Notes: generated by a model not told the origin, from the letters alone. Counted from the first letter of the stretch, positions 45,109 to 48,028 are shown. The stretch is 64,000 bases of DNA from Chiridota heheva (GCA_020152595.1 JAIGNY010002230.1:171001-235000); one strand, 5' to 3'. Made by a program: numbers and translations.

Positions 45109-48028
45109 TATTATCATTATCATTATCATTATTATTATCATCATTATCATTATCATTATATTCTGACCAAAGGTTTTGAGTCTTCGCCACACCCCTAATA
45201 AAATTCTAGCAGGAATAGACATTCTCATCATATTTAGTTATAAAGATTTAGAAAAGAAATTTAATGATTTACATCAATTTGCATATTTTATTCAAATTTT
45301 GTGATGTATGTTCTGGTTTTATTTTAAGCTTATTGGATGGCACAGCAGAGTATACATCAGTGTTGCGAAACACTGGACGTGTCCGTCATGTGACGCTTCC
45401 TTCGTGATTACGACGCTTGAAAAGCTGCAGCATGAAGCTGATTGTCATCAGAAACAGGACAGCGGTAAGTGAATAAATCTTGATATGTATGATTGGTTGT
45501 GAGGATGTGATGTCACGGCAAGTTTGATATTCATTATTTCTACACAAATGGGACAAACACCATAACTTATATACAATTTGTTTTTAGTATTTGCATTGTC
45601 ATGACTAGTGCATTAAATCCTGGTAACACACTACCTTCATTATTTGATTTATTCCATTTCAACAACATATGAATATCTTAATAAAGCGAGAAAAAAATAT
45701 GTAAACTTTTCTCATTTTTCATTTCTTTTAGTTGTGTGCATTTTAACAATCTAACATGGAAATTTCATAAAAGATTTATGTTTTGGCATCATGTTTATAT
45801 ACTCATTTAATGCACTGTTCAAAGGACTTTGCATGCTTGAATGGTCCTTCCAAAGTCAGGTCATTCTATTCGAGCCAAAGCCCTTTGCCCAGTGCATTAA
45901 ATGCGTATATAAACACTGCCTCAACATGAATCTTTATTCAAACATTTGGTTATTGAAATGTGATTCACGATCTAACTTCCTTTTATTGTTCTTTATCATA
46001 TAAGATAAACATGAATGCAGCTGACTGAACCCTTTCAAATATTTGAGACACACACAATTTTGTACTTTATGTACATTTTTGGCAATTGAACCATCAACAA
46101 ACTTTGCATTCTGGTTTTTCAAGTGCATGAAGCAATATCTTTCCTTGGGAGAAATGGTCTGTCAATCATTATTGGTTCCCCCAACCCCTCTGTAACAATT
46201 GCCACTGCATCCTCACTATCCATCACATTCTCCTTGCTTGCCTCCTGTACAACCTTCCCAGAACTTCCCTCGCTCCCCACAACTCAATTGCTGAGTTCTT
46301 CCAGAAAAATCCTCTAATTAAAATTATCTCCTTCCTTCATCATGCTTCCCTCTACAAGCATATTTAATTCTCCTCTTCCACCCCCGCCCTACTTTGTTTG
46401 TTTTTCACCCATGCACCTCCTCTCTCAATCACAGCTTTCAGACTTTTGTTCTTGAATTTCTCTCATTTTCCCCTGTTTGTTTTCCTTCCCTTCCTACCTC
46501 TAAAATGATCTAGCCTATCAGGCACAATTTGACCCTTGTTGTCGTGGTGCCGTTAAGACCTCATCAAACAAACAAACAAACATAAAGACCACATCATCTC
46601 AAGCATATAATAAACAACTATTTTTATCACCAGTTTGCGAACAAATTTCTCCCCCTAAGACACTTAACACAGATGAGTGGTTTCAGTCACAAACGTGACC
46701 TGATAACTCAGCACTGGCTTCTGTAATCTTATACACACAAATAACCTTGGGCTACTTGGCTGTGGTGTGCATGGGAACAGCAGATAAACAATCATTGTTT
46801 AGAGTTGAAACACAATACACTGAACAGGAAGTCGGGTTGGTAATTGCCATACCTGAGTTTTCAGGTCTAACTCTGGTGTCGGGTGCGGGTATGCTTAAAG
46901 AGAAACTTTTCGGCATGTGGGCAAAGTTGTTTTGCATGAATAATATTTTCTTCAATTTTACTACGAAACCCAGCTCATAAATGGCCACACCCACCTCACG
47001 CACTCCTTTATTCTAAGCTCCTTAATGACTCCTCCACCCCTCTGTAATAACTGCCACTCCTCCCTCATTGACTGCCACCTGAAAAGTGACCTGCAGGGTT
47101 ACTGTTTGACATGCTGGTGAAATCTTTTAAATGCAATGATTCCTAAACAGATTCAGATATCAACTTTTTTTAAACTTAAACACTAAGTAAAAGAAAAACA
47201 TATTTTTGGTTTTATAGAAATACATAAGAATTGTCTTAGATCTGCCTTTATGACATCACACTGTACACTGTGAGGTCACTTCTGCATTTACTCACACAAT
47301 CCTTGAAATGCAATTACTCCTAAAACAGCTTCTATTTTCAAAATGGATTTCTATTGTCAAAATGGACTGCAATAAAAGCCTTCACATTGTCATTATACTC
47401 CTTTTTGGTACTTAATACACTCTGTACCAGAATAGCAAACAACAATTTAGTTAGCTTTTCTGGTACAGAGTTTTTTTAATTATTGTACCAAAAAAAGGAG
47501 TATAATGGCAATGTCTTAAGGTTTTATTCCAGTCCATTTGACAAAAGAAAGAGCTTCTATTTTCAAAATGGATTTCTATTTTTAAAATGGACTGAAATAA
47601 AGCCTTCACATTACTATTATACTCCTTTTTTGGGACTTAATAAACTATGTACCAGAATAGCAAGCAAAGATTATGTTAGCCTATTTTGGTACAGAGTGTT
47701 TAATTACCAAAAACAGAATAATGGTAATGTGAAGGCTTTATTCCAGTCCATTTTGACAATAGAAATCCATTTTCAAACTAAAGCTGTTTAGAAATCCATT
47801 TTCAAAATAAAAGCTGTTTATATCTTTAAAATAATCAATTAATTTTTCTGTTTGTTGCTTTTGTCAGAAAACCCAGAAGTCGCAGATGAGAAACAGACGA
47901 CACAAAGTTCTGCAGGGATGGAAGCTTTGAAGAGACTGTACCATTGTCCTATTTGCAACGAGGAGTTTTCATTTAGTTCAGTGGAGATTCTGAAGCACAA
48001 AAGATCACATGCTGCTGCTAAATCGTGA
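930..48028 (+). CDS. DHX34: DHX34-like DEAH-box RNA helicase, C-terminal 639 residues (15 exons, 5' end outside window)
   Basis: Proteins of this family are ATP-dependent RNA helicases; animal DHX34 acts in nonsense-mediated mRNA decay with UPF1 and SMG1. Joining 930-1077, 5045-5219, 6016-6102, 9077-9151, 10454-10567, 21349-21507, 22922-23014, 25017-25163, 26158-26306, 29446-29556, 30880-31001, 31864-32025, 38983-39082, 45346-45464 and 47868-48028 gives one open frame of 639 codons plus TGA. It resembles human DHX34 from motif VI ([11 protein letters not shown]) to the C-terminus: [73 protein letters not shown], and a tail with two C2HC/C2H2-like finger motifs. Domains in order are the end of RecA2, winged helix/HA2 ratchet, an acidic and basic linker, OB-fold and the tail. 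The N-terminal half with the RecA1 motifs must lie upstream of the window. Assignment rests on remembered family similarity; the exon 14 acceptor is the weakest point. Confidence 0.92.
1078..1881. other. DHX34 intron, mostly unclassified
   Basis: No exon is recognised. A segment near 1640-1830 (CACCAACGTTATTTG, then GACGAAGAGGTTTTG) recurs in diverged form near 11775-11965, so it is a dispersed repeat of unknown type. The rest is AT-rich intronic sequence with no clear pattern. Confidence 0.4.
1882..2090 (+). mobile_element. LINE family X, 3'-end fragment
   Basis: The segment shares the 3' untranslated end found at 7637-8066 and 46167-46584: AGCTTTCTGGCTTTTAGTTC, then TGGAATGATCTAACCTCTC, then ACAATTTGACCCTTGCTGT, then GCCGTTAA, ending in a CAAA-type tail. 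Only this noncoding end is present. Confidence 0.6.
2173..2563. repeat. 43-bp minisatellite, about 9 copies
   Basis: The unit runs TGTGTTCTGTACAAGGTCTC followed by ATCTCATCTCAGCACAAACAAAA, nearly identical between copies; a few differ by C/T changes. Because 43 is not a multiple of three and the unit has no forward stop, all three forward frames stay open. The resulting repetitive peptides are not taken as genes. It lies in a DHX34 intron. Confidence 0.9.
2690..2785. repeat. ATATTGATATA-rich palindrome
   Basis: Left arm TATTGATATATTGATATGAC pairs with right arm GTCAATATCAATATATTG around a core containing CATATCGATATG. The segment could form a near-perfect hairpin. It may be a small foldback element. 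Confidence 0.6.
2840..3185 (-). mobile_element. Decayed LINE fragment, antisense (reverse transcriptase C-terminus)
   Basis: The minus-strand translation contains [17 protein letters not shown], then [17 protein letters not shown], then [10 protein letters not shown]. This order (LLYG-E-W, then R-L-I-W, then W-GHVLRM) is typical of the thumb and C-terminal region of RTE/Ingi-type LINE reverse transcriptases. It contains stop codons and is truncated on both sides. Confidence 0.65.
3186..5044. other. DHX34 intron
   Basis: 3493-3660 is a half copy of inverted-repeat family B (AAGGAATAGTTCAGAGGTCA), which is complete at 30069-30608. Short open frames around 3222-3431 and 4492-4722 have no recognisable domain and no splice context, and are not called. 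The rest is unclassified. Confidence 0.4.
5045..5219 (+). CDS. DHX34: DHX34 exon b (winged helix / HA2)
   Basis: Acceptor CTTATACAG, donor GTATTT. It encodes [19 protein letters not shown] followed by [16 protein letters not shown] and [17 protein letters not shown]. These match the HA2 ratchet start of DEAH helicases, where an FIEPPP run and an LP-DP-like segment are conserved. Phase agrees with both neighbours. Confidence 0.94.
5251..5376. mobile_element. Inverted-repeat element, family C, copy 1
   Basis: About 126 bp. The left end is GTATTTATATGTGTATTTAA followed by TGCATGGGGC; the right end is the inverse, CCATGCATTAAATATGCATG then TAAACAC. Inner blocks CAAAGGACTTTGGC and AAGTCCTTTTG also pair. 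A second copy in DHX34 lies at 45792-45915. Confidence 0.65.
5377..6015. other. DHX34 intron, unclassified
   Basis: AT-rich sequence with no exon, RNA gene or clear repeat recognised. Confidence 0.3.
6016..6102 (+). CDS. DHX34: DHX34 exon c (HA2)
   Basis: Acceptor TATCTTTCAG, donor GTAAAT, 29 codons, phase 0 at both ends. It encodes [20 protein letters not shown]. The [10 protein letters not shown] run is a hallmark of the HA2 ratchet domain of DEAH helicases and is very close to the same stretch in human DHX34. Confidence 0.93.
6523..6628. mobile_element. Small TTAA-bounded MITE, copy 1 (family D)
   Basis: 106 bp, bounded by TTAACCCTTACTCTACCA and its exact inverse TGGTAGAGTAAGGGTTAA. TTAA at each end fits a piggyBac-type target duplication. 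The interior shares GCCTCCCAGGC with copy 2 at 6765-6886. No coding capacity. Confidence 0.8.
6765..6886. mobile_element. Small TTAA-bounded MITE, copy 2 (family D)
   Basis: 122 bp, bounded by TTAACCCTTACTCTACCA and TTGAGTAAGGGTTAA. It shares the ends, GCCTCCCAGGC and the ATTTT(C/T)AAAAAAGTGC stretch with copy 1, 137 bp away and in the same orientation. It differs by an inserted TGATATTATCACC-like palindromic middle. Confidence 0.78.
6887..7515. other. DHX34 intron with diverged repeat
   Basis: A segment near 7128 reading ACATGGACAGGTAGCAGCAACAT resembles the left end of family E (complete at 39102-39667). A matching right end TACCTGTCCATATACCTTTAA occurs at 8100-8120. One family E element may therefore span 7128-8120 with a LINE inserted in it. 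Confidence 0.4.
7516..7608. repeat. 25-bp short tandem array, about 4 copies
   Basis: The unit is TATTATCACCATTGAAAAAA plus AGTTA, repeated with minor change (ATTTAAAAAATG in later copies). Noncoding, intronic. Confidence 0.8.
7637..8066 (+). mobile_element. LINE family X, 3'-end fragment with C-terminal coding relic
   Basis: The + strand translation from about 7637 gives [14 protein letters not shown], then [20 protein letters not shown]. This C-C-H-C arrangement with LTV-HVLL-CP-Y is the tail that follows the RNase H domain in I/Jockey-like non-LTR retrotransposons. It is followed by the shared 3' untranslated end (TTTCTGGCTTTTAGTTC, ACAATTTAACCTTTGC) and an AACAAACAGATAAA tail. A 5'-truncated insertion. 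Confidence 0.7.
8380..8960 (+). mobile_element. Possible P-element-like relic carrying a THAP domain
   Basis: The left end GTCACATGACTTTGTTTAC with CCATTTTGTGGGG and the inverse of the right end (CATGTGACTCTAAC with CCATTTTGCAGGA) are similar, suggesting decayed terminal inverted repeats around the THAP remnant at 8524-8709. The ends and family are inferred; no transposase catalytic region is seen. Confidence 0.35.
8524..8709 (+). pseudogene. Decayed THAP zinc-finger domain
   Basis: The + strand reads [20 protein letters not shown] then [13 protein letters not shown], followed by in-frame TAG codons where tryptophans would be expected. After a frame change it reads [10 protein letters not shown], directly followed by GTATGT. 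The pattern C-x(4)-C, F-x-FP, and C-x2-H-F matches the C2CH THAP DNA-binding domain, found in P-element-type transposases and in cellular THAP proteins. Two stops and a frameshift make it non-functional. The GTATGT suggests an old 5' splice site. Confidence 0.6.
9077..9151 (+). CDS. DHX34: DHX34 exon d
   Basis: Acceptor TTTCATTTCAG, donor GTGAGT, 25 codons, phase 0. It encodes [18 protein letters not shown] then GKWIQ, matching the RRPLESDQGDPFTL-N-F stretch of human DHX34 in the HA2 to OB-fold region. Confidence 0.94.
9314..9504 (-). mobile_element. tRNA-derived SINE, antisense
   Basis: The reverse complement begins AAGAGGTGCAGTGGCTCAAT (box A-like) and carries GGTTTGATTCCC (box B-like), then GCATTGTGTCCTTGAGCAA and a TCCACTC-GCTATAAAATG-like body. 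It matches the + strand copies at 40277 and 43130. Confidence 0.8.
9505..10453. other. DHX34 intron
   Basis: Contains a pyrimidine-rich CCCTCC stretch near 9800, an oligo-G near 9890, and at 10262-10347 a small LINE family X 3' tail (CTCGGTGCCATTAAACATCA). Nothing else is recognised. Confidence 0.4.
10454..10567 (+). CDS. DHX34: DHX34 exon e
   Basis: Acceptor CTTTTGCAG, donor GTGAGT, 38 codons, phase 0. It encodes [20 protein letters not shown] then [11 protein letters not shown]. The SRKWCRR---EE-RLYEM--LRRQFK-LL pattern is diagnostic for this part of DHX34-like helicases. Confidence 0.95.
10568..12269. other. DHX34 intron 5, left part
   Basis: Holds a family E-like end near 10588 (TCTGGACAGGTGGTGGCAAC), a roughly 58-bp tandem duplication at 11309-11420 (CCATCATGCATGAATAGACA twice), and the dispersed repeat near 11775-11965 shared with 1640-1830. 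No exon recognised. Confidence 0.4.
12270..19690. repeat. 25-bp minisatellite, about 7.4 kb, with higher-order structure
   Basis: Near-uniform tandem array whose typical unit is GTCAAGTCACACTTAAAGG plus CGCACG, with about 300 copies. Recurrent variants include GGTCGAGTCACACTTGAAGG, GTGCAGGGTCAGTCAC, TTCAAGGGGCAC, AGTTACACTTAAATGTACAT and GGTCTAGTCAC. The left edge (12280-12430) has longer diverged units (GTACGGTCGATCAACATTTA) that shorten into the 25-bp form. Variants recur in the same order at offsets of about 1.3-1.8 kb, showing higher-order repeats. TAA within units and the non-multiple-of-three length give no long frame. It sits wholly in DHX34 intron 5. Copy number may be compressed in the assembly. 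Confidence 0.95.
19691..20015. repeat. GGGATGG-CATGTGGGACA degenerate satellite
   Basis: Degenerate units of about 20-25 bp built from TGTGGGACATGGGATGGGAT and ATGCCATGTGGGACA abut the right edge of the 25-bp array without a gap. Apparent open frames on both strands (WDMGWDP-like) are repeat artefacts. Confidence 0.85.
20016..21348. other. DHX34 intron 5, right part
   Basis: No exon or named repeat recognised. Contains G/C-rich low-complexity patches near 20960-21090. Confidence 0.3.
21349..21507 (+). CDS. DHX34: DHX34 exon f (basic, charged linker)
   Basis: Acceptor TTTCATTTTTAG, donor GTGAGA, 53 codons, phase 0. It encodes a strongly basic low-complexity segment ([20 protein letters not shown], then [10 protein letters not shown]). 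Human DHX34 has a similar RR-rich linker with LHQLKRQ and RRRKVLRL at this place, so the exon is supported despite weak conservation. Confidence 0.85.
21640..21910. repeat. Dispersed repeat with (AAT)n head
   Basis: Begins ATAATAATAATAATAGGTGC then TATTTATATAGCATTC and TACAGTAC, continues with GTTTCTTCTTGAAAATGTTA and GATCCCCAAAGATTTTTCTG. On the minus strand this reads [11 protein letters not shown] and [10 protein letters not shown], close to the end of CR1/L2-like LINE proteins (GDRAFS-A-P, FKK-LKTHLF), so it is probably an antisense LINE 3' end. Confidence 0.5.
21911..22369. other. DHX34 intron, unclassified
   Basis: GAAA-rich tract at 21925-22010, then AT-rich sequence with nothing recognised. 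Confidence 0.3.
22370..22535. repeat. 19-bp minisatellite
   Basis: About eight copies of CCACCCACCCCTTATTTCC, starting from an oligo-C run. C-rich on this strand and G-rich on the other. Open frames through it are artefacts. Confidence 0.9.
22536..22921. other. DHX34 intron, unclassified
   Basis: No feature recognised apart from a short GGGGTGGGGGAGG patch near 22617. Confidence 0.3.
22922..23014 (+). CDS. DHX34: DHX34 exon g (acidic segment)
   Basis: Acceptor GTTTTTATAG, donor GTAAGT, 31 codons, phase 0. It encodes [20 protein letters not shown] then THDMDRLE. Human DHX34 has SSDED followed by VDIQDVKFKLRHDLAQLQ at the same place. Confidence 0.92.
23060..23335. repeat. Foldback of GGTTCAATAGTC units with telomere-like core
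   Basis: The left arm has repeated AAGGTTCAATAGTC(C/T)(A/G)AAG units; the right arm has the inverse, GGACTATTGAACCTTTGGAG and GACTATTGGGCCTTCAGACC, ending in CAGTGGGC that pairs with GCCCACTGG near 23060. At the centre is GGTTAGGGTTAGTGTTAGGG, similar to degenerate TTAGGG repeats. Confidence 0.7.
23512..24935. mobile_element. Inverted-repeat element, family B, copy with nested insertion
   Basis: The left end (AATTAGTTCAGAGGTCAAGC) is partly duplicated at 23635. The right end at 24755-24935 is its inverse (CACAACTAGTCTGATTTCAG, GACTTGCTTGACCACTACTA). Between them, 23875-24430 carries another repeat (GGGGAACCTATGTAGTC, then GTGTGTATGTATG, CTGTGACAG) related to 36660 and 37866, probably a nested insertion. 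Confidence 0.55.
25017..25163 (+). CDS. DHX34: DHX34 exon h (OB-fold)
   Basis: Acceptor CATTGCCCAG, donor GTAAGG, 49 codons, phase 0. It encodes [20 protein letters not shown] then [19 protein letters not shown], the LK--L--GLYPQLA-(P/A)D stretch that leads into the OB-fold of DEAH helicases. Confidence 0.96.
25164..26157. other. DHX34 intron with SINE fragments
   Basis: 25588-25665 resembles a tRNA-derived head: TGGTCGACTGGATAAGG (box A-like) and GAGTTCAAATCTTG (box B-like). 25972-26095 is an antisense tail of the SINE family seen at 40277 (ATGCCAGTCCATAGCAGGTT, GGTACTCATTTTGTAGCTGA). The remainder is unclassified. Confidence 0.5.
26158..26306 (+). CDS. DHX34: DHX34 exon i (OB-fold)
   Basis: Acceptor TTTTTAAAG, donor GTACGT. 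It encodes [20 protein letters not shown], then [15 protein letters not shown]. The HP-SVF and S-KHQLL motifs match the OB-fold region of DHX34. It ends with two bases of a valine codon completed at 29446. Confidence 0.94.
26307..27624. other. DHX34 intron, unclassified
   Basis: Includes a poly-T of about 20 bases near 26937, an ATTAATTATA-rich patch near 26690-26735 and CAGCTG-rich sequence at 27125-27200 (TTTCCAGCTGGTTTCAGCTG) like that at 27625. An open frame at 26408-26626 has no recognisable domain. Confidence 0.35.
27625..27750. repeat. TTCCAGCTGGAA palindrome cluster
   Basis: About six diverged copies, spaced roughly 24-29 bp, of the palindrome TTCCAGCTGGAA (variants TCCAGTTGGAA, TCCCAGCTGGGAA, TCCACCTGGAA). 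Each has a CAGCTG E-box or close variant at its centre. Confidence 0.75.
27760..27930. repeat. 11-bp microsatellite TTGCACATATG
   Basis: About nine perfect copies of TTGCACATATG at 27839-27930, preceded by diverged copies (TTGCACATACA, TTGCATGTATG). Each unit holds a CATATG E-box. Open frames in several registers ([15 protein letters not shown]) are artefacts. Confidence 0.9.
27931..28764. other. DHX34 intron, unclassified
   Basis: AT-rich sequence; no exon or clear repeat seen. Confidence 0.3.
28765..28885 (+). mobile_element. SINE 3'-half fragment
   Basis: Matches the 3' half of the SINE at 40277: GTTAAGCTGCGATGGACTGG, GGGGAGTCATGTACTCTCAT, then CCGCTTGCGCCACGGAAACC. The tRNA-like head is missing. 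Confidence 0.8.
28886..29445. other. DHX34 intron, unclassified
   Basis: No feature recognised. Confidence 0.3.
29446..29556 (+). CDS. DHX34: DHX34 exon j
   Basis: Acceptor ATTTTTCAG, donor GTGAGT. It encodes [20 protein letters not shown] then [17 protein letters not shown], nearly the same as human DHX34 (SLLETNKPYLVN--RVPALQ, RSLDTNGDC-R). It ends with two bases of an arginine codon. Confidence 0.96.
29545..29960. repeat. Degenerate tandem duplication spanning a 5' splice site
   Basis: The sequence around the donor at 29557 (GTGAGTGGCTGCAAGTGTTT) recurs at 29626, 29704 and 29878 in units of about 70-180 bp that each end in CTGTTGCATAT-CATAAG. The copy near 29691 also repeats the last exonic bases (GTGACTGTAC, then GAGGTGAGT), so at least one extra donor-like site is created. 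Confidence 0.7.
30069..30608. mobile_element. Inverted-repeat element, family B, complete
   Basis: About 540 bp. The left end is TTAAAGGATTGGTTCAGGGG then TCAAGCAAG; the right end is the inverse (CTTGCTTGACCCCTGAACTA). The arms run about 100 bp or more (ATGAAAG, AAATGGTGA-GAAAG). The right half holds CACAACTAGTCTGATTTCAG, present in every copy. No protein coding. Confidence 0.75.
30880..31001 (+). CDS. DHX34: DHX34 exon k
   Basis: Acceptor TTCCAACAG, donor GTGATT (weak). It encodes [20 protein letters not shown] then [20 protein letters not shown], matching VADGWLEL--ADSESA--L--A--LR--WE-AL of human DHX34. Frame joins both neighbours. Confidence 0.93.
31100..31425 (+). mobile_element. LINE family X, 3'-end fragment
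   Basis: Starts CCACACCACCTCACTCACTG, carries CTCCCTCAACTGTTTGTATG and CCTTCCCAGGGCTTCC, and ends CTCGGGCACAATTTGACC, GTGGTGCTGTTAAG, CCTCACCAAACAAACC. Same order as the copy at 7637-8066. Confidence 0.65.
31438..31548 (+). mobile_element. LINE family X, short fragment
   Basis: ACCCACCTCACTCACTCCCA then ACAATTGCCATTGCACCCTC and CTTGCTTGCCCC, directly after the previous fragment. It is truncated at its 3' side and represents a second insertion or a tandem piece. Confidence 0.65.
31600..31772. mobile_element. Inverted-repeat element, family A, right half
   Basis: TTCATAGAAAATTGTCGTGG then TGTACACTG, TTTTCAACACACTGG, AATATCTCTGAATG and TTTAATAGTCTTCTAT correspond to the right arm of the family A copies at 61-529 and 40583-41040. 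Confidence 0.55.
31864..32025 (+). CDS. DHX34: DHX34 exon l
   Basis: Acceptor TTTTTTAGAG (the second of two close AGs) keeps the frame; using the first AG at 31861 would bring a TGA within four codons. Donor GTAAAT. It encodes [20 protein letters not shown], then [20 protein letters not shown] and [14 protein letters not shown]. The last part matches RRLTGLEVQNMYVGPQT of human DHX34. Confidence 0.92.
32031..33570 (+). mobile_element. LINE family X 3' end containing a 52-bp minisatellite
   Basis: Starts six bases after the exon donor with GCTGAGCTCTTCTGCC and ends CTGGCACAATTTGACCATCC, GTGGTGCC, CTCACCAAACAAACAAACAA, so the flanks are the LINE X 3' region. Between them, from about 32100 to 33495, lie about 26 copies of a 52-bp unit (ACCTCTTTTCACCTCTCCCT, then ATCTACCTCCTGCACTCCAC, then ACCATCTCCTCA). 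The long frames of 400-490 codons arise because the unit has no stop in any forward frame, not because it codes. Confidence 0.85.
33571..34150. other. DHX34 intron, unclassified
   Basis: No exon or repeat recognised. Confidence 0.3.
34158..34570. repeat. 20-bp minisatellite, about 20 copies
   Basis: Unit ACACCCCTATTTATCCATAA, with two main variants: ATAAACACACCCC and ATAATAACACCCC. Noncoding. Confidence 0.92.
34571..35104. other. DHX34 intron, unclassified
   Basis: No feature recognised. Confidence 0.3.
35105..35774. mobile_element. Inverted-repeat element, family B
   Basis: Left end TTAAAGGATTAGTTTAGGGG, right end AAACCAATCCTTTAA. The core carries GAAATCAGACTAGTTGTGAT on the left and CACAACTAGTCTGATTTCAG on the right. 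The right terminal part (TATCTCCTTAACGGAATAAG to GAAGTC) is duplicated at 35563 and 35668. Confidence 0.75.
35805..35955 (-). mobile_element. Diverged SINE, antisense
   Basis: GTGCCTTGCCCAAGGACACA is the inverse of the SINE body TGTGTCCTTGAGCAAGACAC, followed by a box B-like TTGAACCTGGTACTTCTCG and an end resembling an inverted box A (AATGAAGCCACTGC). Confidence 0.6.
36235..36540. repeat. AGTTAACAGTTAAGC microsatellite
   Basis: Degenerate units of 7-15 bases built from CAGTTAA and AGCAGTTAACAGTTA. Noncoding, intronic. Confidence 0.85.
36541..37865. repeat. Dispersed repeat with an internal tandem duplication
   Basis: Begins near 36660 with GGTTACTTGCGTTAGCAAAG, GAACCTATGTATTCAACTTG then GTGTGTGTGTCTGTGAC. 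A segment of about 200 bp (AACTCTTAGTGCCAAGATTC to GAAGGTCAAGGTCAGGGTCA) occurs at 36885-37010 and again at 37085-37205. The minus-strand frame across both copies is a repeat artefact. Confidence 0.6.
37866..38535. mobile_element. Dispersed repeat with short terminal inversion
   Basis: Begins GGTTTCTTGCATTAGTAAAG then GACCCTATGTATTCAACTTG, and ends TGTAGCAAGAAACCATAGTG. The ends GGTTTCTTGC and GCAAGAAACC are inverted. It shares its head with 36660 and 23880. Confidence 0.5.
38983..39082 (+). CDS. DHX34: DHX34 exon m
   Basis: Acceptor GTTTACATAG, donor GTAAGT. It encodes [20 protein letters not shown] then [22 protein letters not shown] matches SPHPTKGGYAVTDFLTYN of human DHX34. It ends with TG of a codon finished by the next exon. 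Confidence 0.92.
39102..39667. mobile_element. Inverted-repeat element, family E
   Basis: About 566 bp, starting TAAAGGTATATGGACATGTA and ending TACCTGTCCATATACCTT. The left end lies only 20 bases past the exon m donor. Related ends occur near 7128/8120 and 10588; the CAACATTAGCTAAA inner motif recurs near 43789. Confidence 0.65.
39668..40276. other. DHX34 intron, AT-rich inverted repeat remains
   Basis: Contains TCCCATGGAATTTCATTTTA near 39708 and a near-inverse AATTCCATGGGAATATTTCT near 40210, so probably another diverged family A-like foldback. Nothing else recognised. Confidence 0.35.
40277..40556 (+). mobile_element. tRNA-derived SINE, full copy
   Basis: GAGGTGCAGTGGCTCAGTGG (box A TGGCTCAGTGG) and GGTACAGAGTTCAATTCC (box B) form a tRNA-like head. 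The body is GTGCTGCATTGTGTCCTTGA, GTCCACTCAGCTGTAAAAAT, GAGTACCAGC, GCGATGGACTAGC, GGGGAGTCATGTACTCTCAT and AAACCGGGCATAAGCACC. It is followed by a TATATA tail. Confidence 0.85.
40583..41040. mobile_element. Inverted-repeat element, family A, copy 2
   Basis: Starts ATAGAGGGCTATGGAAGAAA and ends TTTCTTTCATAGTCCTCTAT. Arms include GTGACCTCACAGTGTACAGT on the left and TACACTGGTTAGGTCACTTT on the right. It directly follows the SINE's TATATA tail. Confidence 0.75.
41301..41906. mobile_element. Inverted-repeat element, family B
   Basis: Left end has TTTAGGGGTCAAACAAGTCC; the right end is GCTGAACTAATCTTTTAA. It has the GAAATCAGACTAGTTGTGAT motif and, at 41694-41755, a tandem 30-bp duplication (GAGGCACCAAGCATCCGTAG twice). 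Confidence 0.7.
41907..42088. other. DHX34 intron, unclassified
   Basis: No feature recognised. Confidence 0.3.
42089..42487. mobile_element. Possible hAT-like non-autonomous element
   Basis: The left end CGGTGATTTTTAAAAGCGCC then CGCTGGCC resembles the inverse of the right end, GACCATCATTTCAAAACAGC then CTCAGGCTGCAGGCC. The TTTTAAAAGCGC-type end and a length of about 400 bp fit hAT MITEs. No target duplication could be fixed by eye. Confidence 0.4.
42488..43129. other. DHX34 intron, unclassified
   Basis: No feature recognised. Confidence 0.3.
43130..43402 (+). mobile_element. tRNA-derived SINE
   Basis: AGGTGCAGTTGTTAGTGC head, box B-like GGTACCGGGTGCGATTCCC, then GAGTGCTGCATTGTGTCCTT, AATGAGTACCAGCACTGCTG and CGCCGCCATGGAAACCAGGG. 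It is followed at once by another copy. Confidence 0.82.
43412..43665 (+). mobile_element. SINE lacking box A
   Basis: GGTACAGAGTTTGATTCC, GTGCTGCATTGTGTCCTGAG, ATGAATACCAGCAGTGCTAG, GGGGAGTCATGTACTCTCC, CGCCAAGGAAACCAGGGATA. Tandem with the copy at 43130. Confidence 0.8.
43666..44019. other. Intron with family E-like fragment
   Basis: GTAACTAGGGGCAACATTAG near 43775 resembles the interior of family E near 39120; otherwise AT-rich. Confidence 0.35.
44020..44815 (+). mobile_element. CR1/L2-like LINE, 3' fragment of reverse transcriptase
   Basis: The open part (to 44637) reads [58 protein letters not shown] and [16 protein letters not shown], then LHWL and FKSLH. The order LN--KTE-I, LG-I-D--L-M--HI, DYCNSL, LQR-QN-AA-L, HWLPV, FK-LH is typical of CR1/L2-type reverse transcriptase C-termini. 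A frame change near 44600 continues as [20 protein letters not shown]. The 3' end has GTGAAGCGCATTAGAATGC and CACTATATAAATGTAATAT. Truncated at the 5' side, therefore dead. Confidence 0.85.
44877..45160. repeat. ATT/ATC trinucleotide microsatellite
   Basis: TTATTATCATTATT-type repeats directly downstream of the LINE's 3' end and an AT-rich tract. Long frames on both strands (poly-Ile/Met, poly-Asn/Asp, poly-Leu/Ser) are artefacts. Confidence 0.9.
45346..45464 (+). CDS. DHX34: DHX34 exon n (first zinc-finger-like motif)
   Basis: It encodes [20 protein letters not shown] then [18 protein letters not shown]. The C-x2-C-x13-H-x3-C pattern matches FWTCPHC---TPLERI-HE-TC of human DHX34. The obvious acceptor TTTTAAG at 45328 gives the wrong phase; the GGCACAG acceptor at 45345 keeps the frame and is used here. 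The earlier acceptor would give an alignment of the same length as human DHX34 but needs one more base. Donor GTAAGT. Confidence 0.75.
45465..45791. other. DHX34 intron, unclassified
   Basis: No feature recognised. Confidence 0.3.
45792..45915. mobile_element. Inverted-repeat element, family C, copy 2
   Basis: TGTTTATATACTCATTTAAT then GCACTG at the left, and CAGTGCATTAAATGCGTATA then TAAACA at the right. The inner blocks CAAAGGACTTTGC and CCAAAGCCCTTTG also pair. Second copy of the element at 5251-5376. Confidence 0.8.
46167..46584 (+). mobile_element. LINE family X, 3'-end fragment
   Basis: CAATCATTATTGGTTCCCCC, then ACAATTGCCACTGCATCCTC, CCTTCCCAGAACTTCCCTCG, CAATCACAGCTTTCAGACTT, CACAATTTGACCCTTGTTGT and GGTGCCGTTAAGACCTCATC, ending (CAAA)4-type. 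The clearest 3' end of the family. Confidence 0.75.
46983..47065 (+). mobile_element. LINE family X, short fragment
   Basis: CCACACCCACCTCACGCACT, then CTCCTTAATGACTCC and CCACCCCTCTGTAATAACTG. Only the coding tail region remains. Confidence 0.5.
47085..47335. mobile_element. Inverted-repeat element, family A, internal or diverged copy
   Basis: GTGACCTGCAGGGTTACTG, ACATGCTGGTGAAATC and later CATCACACTGTACACTGTGA and GGTCACTTCTGC correspond to family A arms. Confidence 0.5.
47330..47815. repeat. Two tandem hairpin elements just upstream of the last DHX34 exon
   Basis: Each copy has left arm AAATGGATTTCTAT, AAATGGACTG-AATAAA and GCCTTCACATT, then ACTCCTTTTT and the inverse GGTACAGAGT, AATGGTAATGTGAAGGC, TTTATTCCAGTCCATTTTGA. 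Copy 1 is about 47333-47551, copy 2 about 47552-47810. Both contain GTACCAGAATAGCAA. Confidence 0.75.
47868..48028 (+). CDS. DHX34: DHX34 last exon (C2H2-like finger and stop)
   Basis: Acceptor GCTTTTGTCAG; TGA at 48026. It encodes [20 protein letters not shown] then [20 protein letters not shown] and [13 protein letters not shown]. The C-x2-C-x13-H-x3-H finger matches [26 protein letters not shown] at the human DHX34 C-terminus. Confidence 0.96.
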